From assembly GCF_025966695.1 (NCBI RefSeq), contig NZ_JAOEIY010000003.1:310001-374000 (forward strand): 64,000 nt of DNA. Direction: 5' to 3'. Under the pieces are notes generated by a model. That model was not told the origin of the DNA. It worked only from the letters and a program-made list of their open reading frames with translations, and made no database searches. How positions within the stretch are numbered: the stretch's first letter is position 1; the number at the start of each line of letters is the position of its first letter. Of this stretch, positions 1 to 9,179 are shown piece by piece. A program made the translations under genes and the position numbers. This DNA is from Stutzerimonas sp. S1 (GTDB lineage Bacteria > Pseudomonadota > Gammaproteobacteria > Pseudomonadales > Pseudomonadaceae).

Positions 1-937
1 CGCCGGGATGGCGCATACGGCGGGTCAGACTCTCCAGTCGCATGGCATCGCGGTGCAGGCGGTCGCGCATGCGCAGCACCAGGCGTTGCTGCAGGCCGCT
101 CAGCCGTTGCTGCAGGTCCGCGCTGGATGGGGCCAGCAGTTCGGCTGCCGCCGATGGCGTGGGCGCACGCACGTCGGCAACAAAGTCGGCGATCGATACG
201 TCTGTCTCGTGACCTACGGCACTGACGACCGGGGTGGCGCAGGCATCCACGGCACGCGCCACGGCTTCTTCATTGAAGCACCAGAGGTCTTCCAGCGAGC
301 CGCCGCCGCGCGCCAGGATCAGTGCGTCGAAGCCTTGGGCATCGGCCAGTTGCAGTGCCCGGACGATCTGGCTGGTGGCTTCGCGGCCTTGTACAGCCGT
401 CGGGATCAGCGTCAGCTCGACCTGCGGTGCTCGTCGTTTGAACACCGAAATGATGTCGCGGATCACCGCGCCGGTTGGCGAGCTGACGATGCCGATACGC
501 CGCGGATGGGCGGGCAGCGCAATCTTGCGTTCGGCGGCGAACAGGCCTTCGGCGCCGAGCTTTTCCTTCAGCGCTTCGAAGGCCAGACGCAAAGCTCCGT
601 CGCCGGCTGGCTCGACATTGTCGAGGATCAACTGGTAGTCGCCGCGCCCCTCGAACAACGACACCTTGCCGCGCACCCGCACCGCCAGGCCGTCGCGCAG
701 CGCCTGGCGCACCCGCGCCGCGTTCTGCCGGAACAGCGCACAACGTACCTGCGCATTTTTATCCTTGAGGGTGAAATAGATGTGGCCGGAGGCAGGGCGG
801 GCGAGATTGGAGATCTCACCTTCGACCCAGACTTGCGCGAACACGTCCTCGAGGAGCAGCCGGGCGCGGCCGTTGAGCTGGCTGACGGTCAGCACGTCGC
901 GATCGAGATTGAGGCGTTCGAAGGGATCTTTGAGCAT
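1..937 (-). CDS. xseA: Exodeoxyribonuclease VII large subunit (3' end beyond window)
   Basis: Reading leftwards from an ATG at 937, the frame stays open for about 312 codons to the window edge and begins MLKDPFERLNLD, followed by an OB-fold-like nucleic-acid-binding region (VWVEGEISNLARPASGHIYF). Further in come GIVSSPTGAVIRDI and DALILARGGGSLEDLWCFN, both typical of XseA. With the small subunit XseB, the enzyme degrades single-stranded DNA to oligonucleotides in the cytoplasm. The family is normally about 450 residues, so roughly the last third is missing. It diverges from the gene at 1068, with about 130 bp between the starts. The long plus-strand frame over it is an antisense shadow. Identity is firm. 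Confidence 0.95.
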   Translation of the reverse strand, partial: MLKDPFERLNLDRDVLTVSQLNGRARLLLEDVFAQVWVEGEISNLARPASGHIYFTLKDKNAQVRCALFRQNAARVRQALRDGLAVRVRGKVSLFEGRGDYQLILDNVEPAGDGALRLAFEALKEKLGAEGLFAAERKIALPAHPRRIGIVSSPTGAVIRDIISVFKRRAPQVELTLIPTAVQGREATSQIVRALQLADAQGFDALILARGGGSLEDLWCFNEEAVARAVDACATPVVSAVGHETDVSIADFVADVRAPTPSAAAELLAPSSADLQQRLSGLQQRLVLRMRDRLHRDAMRLESLTRRMRHPG

Positions 938-1067
938 GGCGGCGATGATAAGCCGCGCGCGGTCAGGCGGAAACTGAAACTGTTGCGCGTCCGTCCAGCT
1001 GACCTTGACCGACCAAGCGGTGGCGCTAAGCTGCGCGGCTTTCCTTCGTCTCCTGTTCCGAGTCTCC

Positions 1068-1619
1068 ATGAGCCAAAGCCAAGCTATCATCGTGCCGCGC
1101 ATTTCCACGTTCCCTGGTCACGAAGCCAAGGCGCGGGTGATCCTGCGCTGGCTGGTCGAGCGGCGCATCATCGAGGCACTGCCGACCACCTGTGGTCGCG
1201 GTGTTGGCGGCATGGGCTACGCGATTGCCTCTGGCGCGCGTTCCGTTGTGCTGCACCCGGAACGCTTGCCTTTTGGCGAGGCCATCAACGGTCTCGAAGT
1301 GGTGACCAAGCGCTGCATTTACACACCGACCCGCGATTTCGCCGAAGAGGCCGGCTGTCCCGAGTGTCGCCGCGAGATTGGCGAGGCGTTGTTCGAGAGT
1401 CTCGATGAGTGGATGCCCGGCCAGAGCGATAACTTCACCTGCCCGGAATGCGGCTTCGAGGATGACATCAACGGCTTCCTGTTCATTCCGCCCTGTGCCT
1501 TCTCCAACCTCGGCTTCATCTTCAATGGCTGGGGTGAGGCGGGCTTTCGCCAGACTTTCCTTGATGAGTTCGCTGAGCGCCTGGGCTTTGCGGTGGCGTT
1601 GGTGATCGATCAGTCGTGA
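1068..1619 (+). CDS. Conserved hypothetical protein with two CPEC zinc-ribbon motifs
   Basis: 183 residues from the ATG at 1068, beginning MSQSQAIIVPRISTF. Two CPEC pairs (CPECRREIGE and CPECGFEDD) about 39 residues apart look like one zinc ribbon or two half-sites; no enzyme motif is recognised. The open frame extends back to 1005, but those codons overlap the promoter side of divergent xseA and lack the family look, so 1068 is preferred. It sits between xseA and guaB, where pseudomonads carry this small conserved gene, sometimes mislabelled as a transporter ATPase; there is no Walker motif here. Function unknown. Confidence 0.75.
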   Translation: MSQSQAIIVPRISTFPGHEAKARVILRWLVERRIIEALPTTCGRGVGGMGYAIASGARSVVLHPERLPFGEAINGLEVVTKRCIYTPTRDFAEEAGCPECRREIGEALFESLDEWMPGQSDNFTCPECGFEDDINGFLFIPPCAFSNLGFIFNGWGEAGFRQTFLDEFAERLGFAVALVIDQS

Positions 1620-3215
<1,596 letters not shown>

Positions 3216-3217
3216 AG

Positions 3218-3352
3218 AATCGATTTGACGCGGCTGCGCCAGGTCATGCCGCGTTGGTGAAGAACTCGGAATGCTCATTTGCTTCGGCAAACACCGCTTT
3301 CTCGTTTCTCTCCTCGTTGTCTGCCCATAGCTAGCGACGCCGCAAATCGATT
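3218..3352 (+). repeat. Long-range inverted repeat in the guaB-guaA gap
   Basis: AATCGATTTG-ACGCGGC at 3218-3234 is matched in inverse orientation by GCCGCAAATCGATT at 3339-3352; the two arms enclose about 100 bp with no gene. It could fold in the guaBA transcript or mark a small inserted palindromic element. Nothing in the interior was recognised. Confidence 0.45.
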
Positions 3353-3368
3353 TTGCAATACATGAACA

Positions 3369-3392
3369 ACGGGGCTGTTCGATCGGCCCCGT
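3369..3392 (+). terminator. Hairpin just upstream of guaA
   Basis: ACGGGGC (3369-3375) pairs with GCCCCGT (3386-3392) around a 10-nt loop and is followed by GTCATTTGTG. The stem is 7 bp with no long T run, so it could be a weak terminator or attenuator between guaB and guaA, or a leader structure for guaA, whose start lies 31 bp on. Confidence 0.45.
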
Positions 3393-3423
3393 GTCATTTG
3401 TGACTACCACGAGAGATGCCCAT

Positions 3424-5004
3424 ATGGCTCATCCTGACATCCACGCCCACCGCATCCTGATCCTCGACTTCGGGTCGCAGTACACCCAATTGATCGCCCG
3501 CCGCGTGCGCGAGATCGGCGTCTACTGTGAGTTGCACCCGTGGGACATGAGCGAGGAAGACATCCGTGCCTTCGCACCGCGCGGCATCATCCTCGCCGGT
3601 GGCCCCGAGTCGGTTCATGAAGAAGGCAGCCCGCGCGCGCCGCAGGCGGTGTTCGATCTCGGCGTGCCGCTGTTCGGCATCTGCTACGGCATGCAGACCA
3701 TGTCCGAGCAGCTCGGCGGCAAGGTGCAGGGTTCGGACGTTCGTGAGTTCGGTTATGCGCGCGTCGATCTGGTGGGCAAGTCGAAGCTGTTCGACGGCAT
3801 CGAAGACCACATGGATGACGACGGCGTGTTCGGCCTGGACGTCTGGATGAGCCACGGTGACAAGGTCACCGAGATTCCCGCCGGCTTCCATATCATCGCC
3901 AGCACTCCGAGCTGCCCGATCGCTGCCATCGGTGACGAAACCCGCCACTACTACGGCGTGCAGTTCCATCCGGAAGTGACCCACACCCGCCAGGGCGGCC
4001 GCATCCTGTCGCGCTTCATCCTGGAAATCTGCGGCTGCGAAGCGCTGTGGACGCCGTCCAACATCGTCGAAGACGCCATCGCCCAGGTGCGCGCCCAGGT
4101 CGGTAACGCCAACGTGCTGCTCGGCCTGTCCGGTGGGGTGGATTCCTCGGTCGTCGCCGCGCTGCTGCATCGGGCGATCGGTGACCAGCTGACCTGCGTA
4201 TTTGTCGACAACGGCCTGCTGCGCCTGCACGAGGGCGATCAGGTGATGGCCATGTTCGCCGAGAACATGGGCGTCAAGGTGATTCGTGCCGACGCCGAAG
4301 CGCAGTTCCTGGCCAACCTCGAAGGCGAGGCGGACCCGGAGAAGAAGCGCAAGATCATTGGTCGTACCTTCATCGACGTGTTCGATGCCGAAGCCAGCAA
4401 GCTGGACAACATCAAGTTCCTTGCCCAGGGCACCATCTATCCGGATGTGATCGAGTCGGCCGGAGCCAAGAGTGGCAAGGCCCACGTGATCAAGTCCCAC
4501 CATAACGTCGGCGGCCTGCCAGAAGAGATGAATCTGCAATTGGTTGAGCCGTTGCGCGAGCTGTTCAAGGACGAGGTGCGCAAGATCGGCCTTGAGCTCG
4601 GTCTGCCCTACGATATGGTCTACCGTCACCCGTTCCCGGGGCCCGGCTTGGGCGTGCGCATCCTCGGCGAGGTGAAGAAGGAGTATGCCGACCTGCTGCG
4701 TCGCGCCGACCATATCTTCATCGAGGAACTGCGCAACTTCGACTGGTACCACAAGACCAGTCAGGCCTTCGTAGTGTTCCAGCCGGTGAAGTCCGTGGGC
4801 GTGGTCGGTGACGGCCGTCGCTATGCCTGGGTCGTCGCCCTGCGCGCGGTGGAAACCATCGACTTCATGACGGCGCGTTGGGCGCACCTGCCCTATGAGC
4901 TGCTGGAGAAGGTGTCCAACCGCATCATCAACGAGATCGAGGGCATCTCCCGCGTCACCTACGATGTCTCGAGCAAGCCGCCAGCGACCATCGAGTGGGA
5001 GTGA
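3424..5004 (+). CDS. guaA: GMP synthase (glutamine-hydrolysing)
   Basis: 526 residues, the normal size. The enzyme converts XMP to GMP using ATP and glutamine. The N-terminal class I amidotransferase domain has FGICYGMQ with nucleophile C87 and VQFHPEVTH. The ATP-pyrophosphatase domain has the P-loop [10 protein letters not shown], and the C-terminal dimerisation part ends in KPPATIEWE. The ATG at 3424 follows a GAGAGA ribosome site and gives [20 protein letters not shown]. The intact gene is followed at once by integrase-associated repeats. guaA 3' ends are known integration sites for genomic islands, so its last codons may be part of the attachment site. Confidence 0.98.
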   Translation: MAHPDIHAHRILILDFGSQYTQLIARRVREIGVYCELHPWDMSEEDIRAFAPRGIILAGGPESVHEEGSPRAPQAVFDLGVPLFGICYGMQTMSEQLGGKVQGSDVREFGYARVDLVGKSKLFDGIEDHMDDDGVFGLDVWMSHGDKVTEIPAGFHIIASTPSCPIAAIGDETRHYYGVQFHPEVTHTRQGGRILSRFILEICGCEALWTPSNIVEDAIAQVRAQVGNANVLLGLSGGVDSSVVAALLHRAIGDQLTCVFVDNGLLRLHEGDQVMAMFAENMGVKVIRADAEAQFLANLEGEADPEKKRKIIGRTFIDVFDAEASKLDNIKFLAQGTIYPDVIESAGAKSGKAHVIKSHHNVGGLPEEMNLQLVEPLRELFKDEVRKIGLELGLPYDMVYRHPFPGPGLGVRILGEVKKEYADLLRRADHIFIEELRNFDWYHKTSQAFVVFQPVKSVGVVGDGRRYAWVVALRAVETIDFMTARWAHLPYELLEKVSNRIINEIEGISRVTYDVSSKPPATIEWE

Positions 5005-5026
5005 TATCAGGTCCTTCGGGGATTAT

Positions 5027-5276
5027 CGGTACCTATCGATAAGATGCTGTAACGTGTTGATTTATAATAAAATACGTCGCGGCACCTATCGGTAGCTATC
5101 GCCAGGCAGCGGGATGGTTTGGCGGTACTGGTAACGGTAAGAACCGATGCCCGGATTCGGACCCTCCCGTTTACTATCGAGACCAAACCGGTCTTTGACG
5201 GTAAATCTCTCCTCCGGAAAGCTTGCGCCATACGGCTTTCCCGGCATCAGCAGGTCTCCTGGCCCTTGACGGTAAA
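5027..5276 (+). repeat. Probable left attachment / integrase-binding region with two repeat types
   Basis: Between guaA and the integrase are copies of CGGYASCTATCG: CGGTACCTATCGA at 5027-5039, CGGCACCTATCG at 5080-5091 and CGGTAGCTATCG at 5090-5101. A weaker CTATCGAGAC lies at 5174-5183. A second motif, TTGACGGTAAA, occurs at 5195-5205 and 5266-5276. Tyrosine integrases and their directionality factors bind short repeats of this kind beside the att core, so this is read as attL plus the int promoter region. The core crossover site is not determined because no second copy was found. Confidence 0.6.
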
Positions 5277-5305
5277 AGCCGTCATGAACCGGAGGAAAAA
5301 CCTCG

Positions 5306-6562
5306 ATGCTAACCGACACTGCACTGCGCAATCTCAAGCCCAAAGCCAAGCCCTACAAGGCTTCCGATCGCGACGGAATGTACGTAACGGTATCGCCCGG
5401 CGGTACCGTCACCTTTCGCTACGATTACCGTCTCAACGGACGCCGGGAAACGCTGACCATCGGACGATATGGACCAGCGGGGATTTCATTGGCCATGGCG
5501 CGCGAAAAGCTGCTGGATGCCAAGCGAATGGTTGCTCAAGGCATATCTCCTTCCTTGGAAAAGCAGCGAGCCAAGCGGCGTCTGACTGCTGCCAAGTCGT
5601 TTGGTGAGATGCTGAAGAGATGGCTGGCTGATGCGCGTATGGCCGACAGCACGCGATCCATGCGCAAGAGCATCATTGATCGCGACATCCTGCCGGTCTT
5701 CGAGAACCGTCTCCTGACCGAAATCACCGCAGACGATCTCCGTGCGCTCTGCTCCAGGGTGAAGGGTCGCGGGGCGCCGGCCACAGCCGTTCACGTTCGC
5801 GACATCGTGAAGCAGGTCTTTGCGTTTGCAATCCTGCACGGTGAGAAAGTGGAGAATCCGGCCGACGGTGTTAAGGCCGCATCGATCGCCACCTTCGTGC
5901 CGAAAGACCGAGCGCTGACCCCGACCGAGATTCGCCTGGCTTTTCACCAGTTGGAGTCGATTGCGGCGTACCCCACCATTCGATTGGCCTTGCGCCTGGT
6001 ACTGCTGACCTTGGTGCGTAAAAGCGAGCTGATCGAAGCTACTTGGAATGAGGTGGATTTTGAGAACGCCACGTGGACGATCTCCAAGCAGCGTATGAAG
6101 GGACGCAATCCCCACGTGGTTCACCTGTCGCGCCAGGCTCTGGATATCTTCGTGGCACTGCATACGTGTGCTGCAGGATCGAGGTTTGTCCTGCCCTCTC
6201 GCTACGACATCCACCGTTGCATGTCGCACGCGACCTTGAACCGAATCACGCAACTGATCGCATCGCGGGCCAAGGAGGCGGGGTTGCCGCTGGAGCCGTT
6301 TACGGTGCACGACCTGCGCAGGACTGGCTCTACGCTACTCAACGAAGTGGGGTTCAACGGTGACTGGATTGAGAAGTGCCTGGCGCATGAGGACGGGCGT
6401 TCCTCGCGCTCGGTCTACAACAAGGCCGAGTACGCGGAGCAGCGGCGCCACATGTTGCAAGAGTGGGCAGACATGGTTGATGCCTGGATCGATGGTCGGA
6501 CTCACCTGCCGAAGCTGTTGCCGGACAATGTGTCCGTGCCGGTATTGAGTGCAGCCGTATAA
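5306..6562 (+). CDS. int: P4-type tyrosine integrase of the ICE
   Basis: 418 residues with a GGAGG ribosome site at 5290-5294. The N terminus (MLTDTALRNLKPKAKPYKAS, then GTVTFRYDYRLNGRR and TIGRYGPAGISLAMAR) is the arm-binding domain of P4-type integrases. The catalytic set is visible: R238 in LVRKSEL, H335 and R338 in HDLRRTGS, H361 in AHEDGR and nucleophile Y371 in SVYNKAEY. It would recombine the element's attP with the chromosomal site at the guaA end, and with a directionality factor excise it. The AlpA-like gene at 7448-7843 is a candidate for that factor. All catalytic residues are present, so it should be active. Confidence 0.95.
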   Translation: MLTDTALRNLKPKAKPYKASDRDGMYVTVSPGGTVTFRYDYRLNGRRETLTIGRYGPAGISLAMAREKLLDAKRMVAQGISPSLEKQRAKRRLTAAKSFGEMLKRWLADARMADSTRSMRKSIIDRDILPVFENRLLTEITADDLRALCSRVKGRGAPATAVHVRDIVKQVFAFAILHGEKVENPADGVKAASIATFVPKDRALTPTEIRLAFHQLESIAAYPTIRLALRLVLLTLVRKSELIEATWNEVDFENATWTISKQRMKGRNPHVVHLSRQALDIFVALHTCAAGSRFVLPSRYDIHRCMSHATLNRITQLIASRAKEAGLPLEPFTVHDLRRTGSTLLNEVGFNGDWIEKCLAHEDGRSSRSVYNKAEYAEQRRHMLQEWADMVDAWIDGRTHLPKLLPDNVSVPVLSAAV

Positions 6563-6622
6563 AGGAATGGGCAGGTTGTCAGTTGACAACCTGTCGAATC
6601 ATACGAATACTGGAGACTATCC

Positions 6623-6898
6623 ATGGCCCGTCCTTCACATCCGAAGAAAGAGATCGAAGAAGCGCTTAAACATGCCGAAGGGCAGGGGTGGCGCATCGAA
6701 GTTGGCGGCAGTCACGCCTGGGGGCGGATCTACTGTCCCTATAACGACGAGGAATGTCGCTGCGGCGAGTTCTGCATCACCAGCGTGTGGAGTACGCCGA
6801 AGAACCCCAGCAACCAAGCACGCGCCTTACGCCGCGTGGTGGACAACTGCACCACGCATCGTAAGCAGCAGGATACTGCCGACGATGCAGAGGAGTAG
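6623..6898 (+). CDS. Small protein, possible HicA-like toxin
   Basis: 91 residues, ATG at 6623 with GGAGAC upstream. The N-terminal pattern (KKEIEEALKHAEGQGWRIEVGGSHAWGR) resembles the compact HicA/dsRBD fold: a helix, a strand, then Gly-Ser-His where HicA carries its catalytic histidine (H30). A Cys-rich stretch follows (YCPYNDEECRCGEFC), which classic HicA lacks. The next gene starts 4 nt after the stop and encodes a DNA-binding protein, which is toxin-antitoxin spacing. The HicA assignment is inference from pattern; it could instead be an uncharacterised integrase-associated protein. Confidence 0.55.
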   Translation: MARPSHPKKEIEEALKHAEGQGWRIEVGGSHAWGRIYCPYNDEECRCGEFCITSVWSTPKNPSNQARALRRVVDNCTTHRKQQDTADDAEE

Positions 6899-6902
6899 CA
6901 CG

Positions 6903-7427
6903 ATGGAATACACATTCACCCTGAAATACCAGCTCGCCGACAATGACCGTACCCCGGATATTCTGGTCGAGCGCCTTGGCGAAGCGGGCTGCGACGATGC
7001 CCTGGTCGGCATCGGCCAGCCGGGTCGGCTGGCGCTGGAGTTCACTCGAGAGGCGGAGAGTGCGGATGCGGCTGTGCGCAGTGCACTGGCCGATGTGCGC
7101 CATGCAGTGCCCTCAGCTAGGTTGATCGAGGTCGCCCCTGATCTGGTCGGTCTAACCGACGTGGCCGAAATGGTTGGGGTATCGCGACAAAACATGCGCA
7201 AGCTGATGCTGGCCAATCCGGGCAGCTTCCCCGCACCGGTGCACGAGGGCAGTGCGTCAATCTGGCACCTGGCGGACGTGCTGGCCTGGTTGCAGACCAA
7301 GGGCAGCTACTCGCTGGCCTGGGATGTTCTGGAGGTGGCTCAAGTGGCTTTGCAGGTCAATCTGGCGAAGGAAAGTCGGCGTCTACCTCGCTCGACTTCT
7401 ACGGAGCTGGAAGCTCTAGTTGGCTGA
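6903..7427 (+). CDS. Helix-turn-helix protein paired with the small protein upstream
   Basis: 174 residues. The first 75 (MEYTFTLKYQLADNDRTPDI... AESADAAVRSALADVRHAVP) look like an alpha/beta domain and recall the HicB partial RNase-H fold. Residues 80-140 are an HTH region (VGLTDVAEMVGVSRQNMRKLM followed by IWHLADVLAWL), similar to MerR/AlpA-type domains. It starts 4 nt after the upstream stop, so the pair is co-translated. If the upstream gene is a toxin, this is the likely antitoxin and autorepressor; otherwise it is a regulator of the integration module. The start at 6903 is chosen because the earlier in-frame start at 6549 would run through the upstream gene. Confidence 0.6.
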   Translation: MEYTFTLKYQLADNDRTPDILVERLGEAGCDDALVGIGQPGRLALEFTREAESADAAVRSALADVRHAVPSARLIEVAPDLVGLTDVAEMVGVSRQNMRKLMLANPGSFPAPVHEGSASIWHLADVLAWLQTKGSYSLAWDVLEVAQVALQVNLAKESRRLPRSTSTELEALVG

Positions 7428-7447
7428 GGCCTGCATCGGCCGCATAC

Positions 7448-7843
7448 CTAATCTGAGCTCGACCGAACCGGGCGGGTTTTCCGTAGGCGGACATCCGGGC
7501 CACTGATGTTTTTACGAGGCGCCTGCTTGCGCTCCTCGATCCACGCCTCCACCTCAGCTAAGTCCCATACGACGCAACGCGGTGTCAGGTTAAAGCGTCT
7601 AGGGAACTCGCCACGACGCTCCATCTCGTAGATGGTCGTTTCGGACAGAGGGATGATCTGTCTTAGCTCTTGTCGCCGGATGGTGCGCCGAAACGGTAGG
7701 GGGCTTTGCTTCGGAAACTGTGGTAGCACGTCGTAGCCGTCTGTCTCTGGAATGGGCAGTGGCTCGCTGTTTTTAGAAATCAGTAAGCTGGGCATAGGCG
7801 ATTGTGGCTCCACGTTGACTAAGGGAGTCTGCGGAAGCGGCAT
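7448..7843 (-). CDS. AlpA-family DNA-binding protein (candidate excisionase)
   Basis: Up to 131 residues. After a proline-rich N terminus comes the AlpA/MerR-like HTH: RRQELRQIIPLSETTIYEMERRGEFPRRFNLTPR followed by VVWDLAEVEAWIEERK, the usual winged helix ending in the substrate-arginine and W-x-x-x-E-V-x-x-W features. AlpA proteins act as directionality factors or integrase activators in P4-like elements. It points towards the integrase module. A 13-bp copy of the attL repeat sits 10 bp upstream of its first ATG, suggesting self-regulation. The first 16 codons are uncertain: an internal ATG at 7795 gives a more typical length. Confidence 0.8.
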   Translation of the reverse strand: MPLPQTPLVNVEPQSPMPSLLISKNSEPLPIPETDGYDVLPQFPKQSPLPFRRTIRRQELRQIIPLSETTIYEMERRGEFPRRFNLTPRCVVWDLAEVEAWIEERKQAPRKNISGPDVRLRKTRPVRSSSD

Positions 7844-7852
7844 GGTGCGGTT

Positions 7853-7865
7853 CGGTACCTATCGA
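7853..7865 (-). promoter_or_regulatory. Copy of the attL repeat in front of the AlpA-like gene
   Basis: CGGTACCTATCGA here is identical to 5027-5039 beside the integrase. It lies 10 bp before the ATG of the AlpA-like gene, where a bound protein would block transcription or translation initiation. It is a plausible shared binding site for AlpA or integrase. Confidence 0.55.
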
Positions 7866-8211
7866 GACAACCTGTTGCAGCGTAGAGGAACGAAACCTAG
7901 ATCCATCTGCAATGCCTTTGTAGTCGCGGGATTCAGTTGATGCCAGCGAGCGAAGGACAACACCACCACGAAGGCTTACGGGCAATTGCAGCCGGTCACG
8001 ACTGGCAGCTACCGGCCATAAGCGGACGTTCCCCAGCGACGGCTACCAGCCAGAAACGGTTAGTCATATCCGGCTGCTTCCGGCCAAACGCTGATGTACC
8101 TAGCCATCAGGTCTATACCAATCAAAACTACGTGAAAGACGATCTGGACGGCCTTAGCGCTGCCATGGAATCCTTGGGGCACGCAGTCCCTTCCAGCAGA
8201 GCCAACCATCC
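7866..8211. other. Gap between the integration module and the GIY-YIG gene
   Basis: No convincing gene is seen; a plus-strand frame at 7937-8221 has no ribosome site and a non-protein-like composition. The stretch AAGCGGACGTTCCCCAGCGA near 8021 and GGCTGCTTCCGGCCAAACG near 8069 resemble scattered fragments also seen near 12150 and 19430, suggesting old insertion debris. Confidence 0.4.
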
Positions 8212-9036
8212 ATGCTTATGAAACTCCTAAGCAGCATCCTGCCGTCACTCACAATACAAAAAACAAAGGTGCATCTTGCACAACACAATGGGTTCGAACA
8301 CCCAATGGACGTATACCTTGCGGGCGATTTTGACGATTGGCAGTCATGGCAGTCCCGAAGGAACTTCGAATGCGATTACGTGATTGGTCTGGTCGAACTA
8401 CCCGGCACCAAAAAATGGTTACTGGCTGGTGTGTACGATTCACTCAAGGTCAACGAATTGAAGGGTAGTAGAGAGAGTCGTGACTTTGTGTACGACTACC
8501 GCCGTGTACCTGAATTTGCCGAGCTGGAAGGCCGCTTAATACTCGACTACACGAAACCACGAGGTAACTATCTCTGGCTGGAAACGTGCCTGAAAAGCAT
8601 GGTTGTATCATCGGTGCTGGAAAAGCCTATGACAGTCGGAAAATTTCCCGGCTTCAAGGAAGTAGATATATCTCATAGGGAATTGAACATTATCGTCAAA
8701 CAAGGTCTGGAATCTTGGAAAACAGCGCTTTCCAGCGTAGCAGGTGTGTATCTCATATCTGACCGTACTGAAGGCGAGCATCAGCTATACGTAGGCTCCG
8801 CGACCGGGACGGGCGGTTTGTGGGATCGCTGGGTTAACTACTCTAATAACGGGCATGGTGGAAATACCCGCATACGAGATCTGCAAAACAAGCGTGGCAA
8901 AAAATTCGCAGAAAATTTCAGGTTCAGCATTCTCGAAATTGCGGATAAACATACAGGGAAGGACGAAATGAAGCAGAAAGAAATCCATTGGAAGCGCCGC
9001 CTTCTGACGCGCGACAGCGGACTAAACGGGAACTGA
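8212..9036 (+). CDS. GIY-YIG nuclease-domain protein
   Basis: 274 residues (a second ATG at 8218 is equally possible; neither has a clear ribosome site). The C-terminal domain (about 175-272) is a GIY-YIG nuclease: GVYLI at 178-182 and LYVGSA at 192-197 stand for the two motif strands, R206 in WDRW is the usual catalytic arginine, E257 in KEIHWK the metal-binding glutamate, and GLNGN the closing asparagine. The N-terminal 150 residues (YLAGDFDDWQSWQ... WLLAGVYDSLKV) are an unrecognised domain. Lower GC than the flanks points to recent acquisition. Stand-alone GIY-YIG proteins on mobile elements can be restriction or antiphage nucleases; that role is inferred here from position only. Confidence 0.75.
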   Translation: MLMKLLSSILPSLTIQKTKVHLAQHNGFEHPMDVYLAGDFDDWQSWQSRRNFECDYVIGLVELPGTKKWLLAGVYDSLKVNELKGSRESRDFVYDYRRVPEFAELEGRLILDYTKPRGNYLWLETCLKSMVVSSVLEKPMTVGKFPGFKEVDISHRELNIIVKQGLESWKTALSSVAGVYLISDRTEGEHQLYVGSATGTGGLWDRWVNYSNNGHGGNTRIRDLQNKRGKKFAENFRFSILEIADKHTGKDEMKQKEIHWKRRLLTRDSGLNGN

Positions 9037-9179
9037 AGGGATACCCCCGACTCAAGAAGGCACCTAACGGCCAAAAGCCGCCCCCTCAGAACCAATACCG
9101 TGGTCTATGCCGATTGTTCAGACGTTTTTTAGCGGGCTGGAGGCCCTGCGATGTTCCGCACGCTATCAGGCGATAGCGG

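Noticed and set aside
8..1408. 466-codon plus-strand frame at the left edge
   Set aside because: It lies antisense to xseA and crosses into the next gene; its amino-acid content is low-complexity and typical of a GC-rich shadow frame.
3394..4887. 497-codon minus-strand frame over guaA
   Set aside because: Antisense of a certain gene, with His/Gln-rich translation and no family features.
5005..5305. tRNA gene as attachment site
   Set aside because: No cloverleaf or anticodon pattern was found; the element abuts the guaA end instead.
7937..8221. 94-codon plus-strand ORF
   Set aside because: No ribosome site, unnatural composition, and it covers insertion-debris-like sequence.
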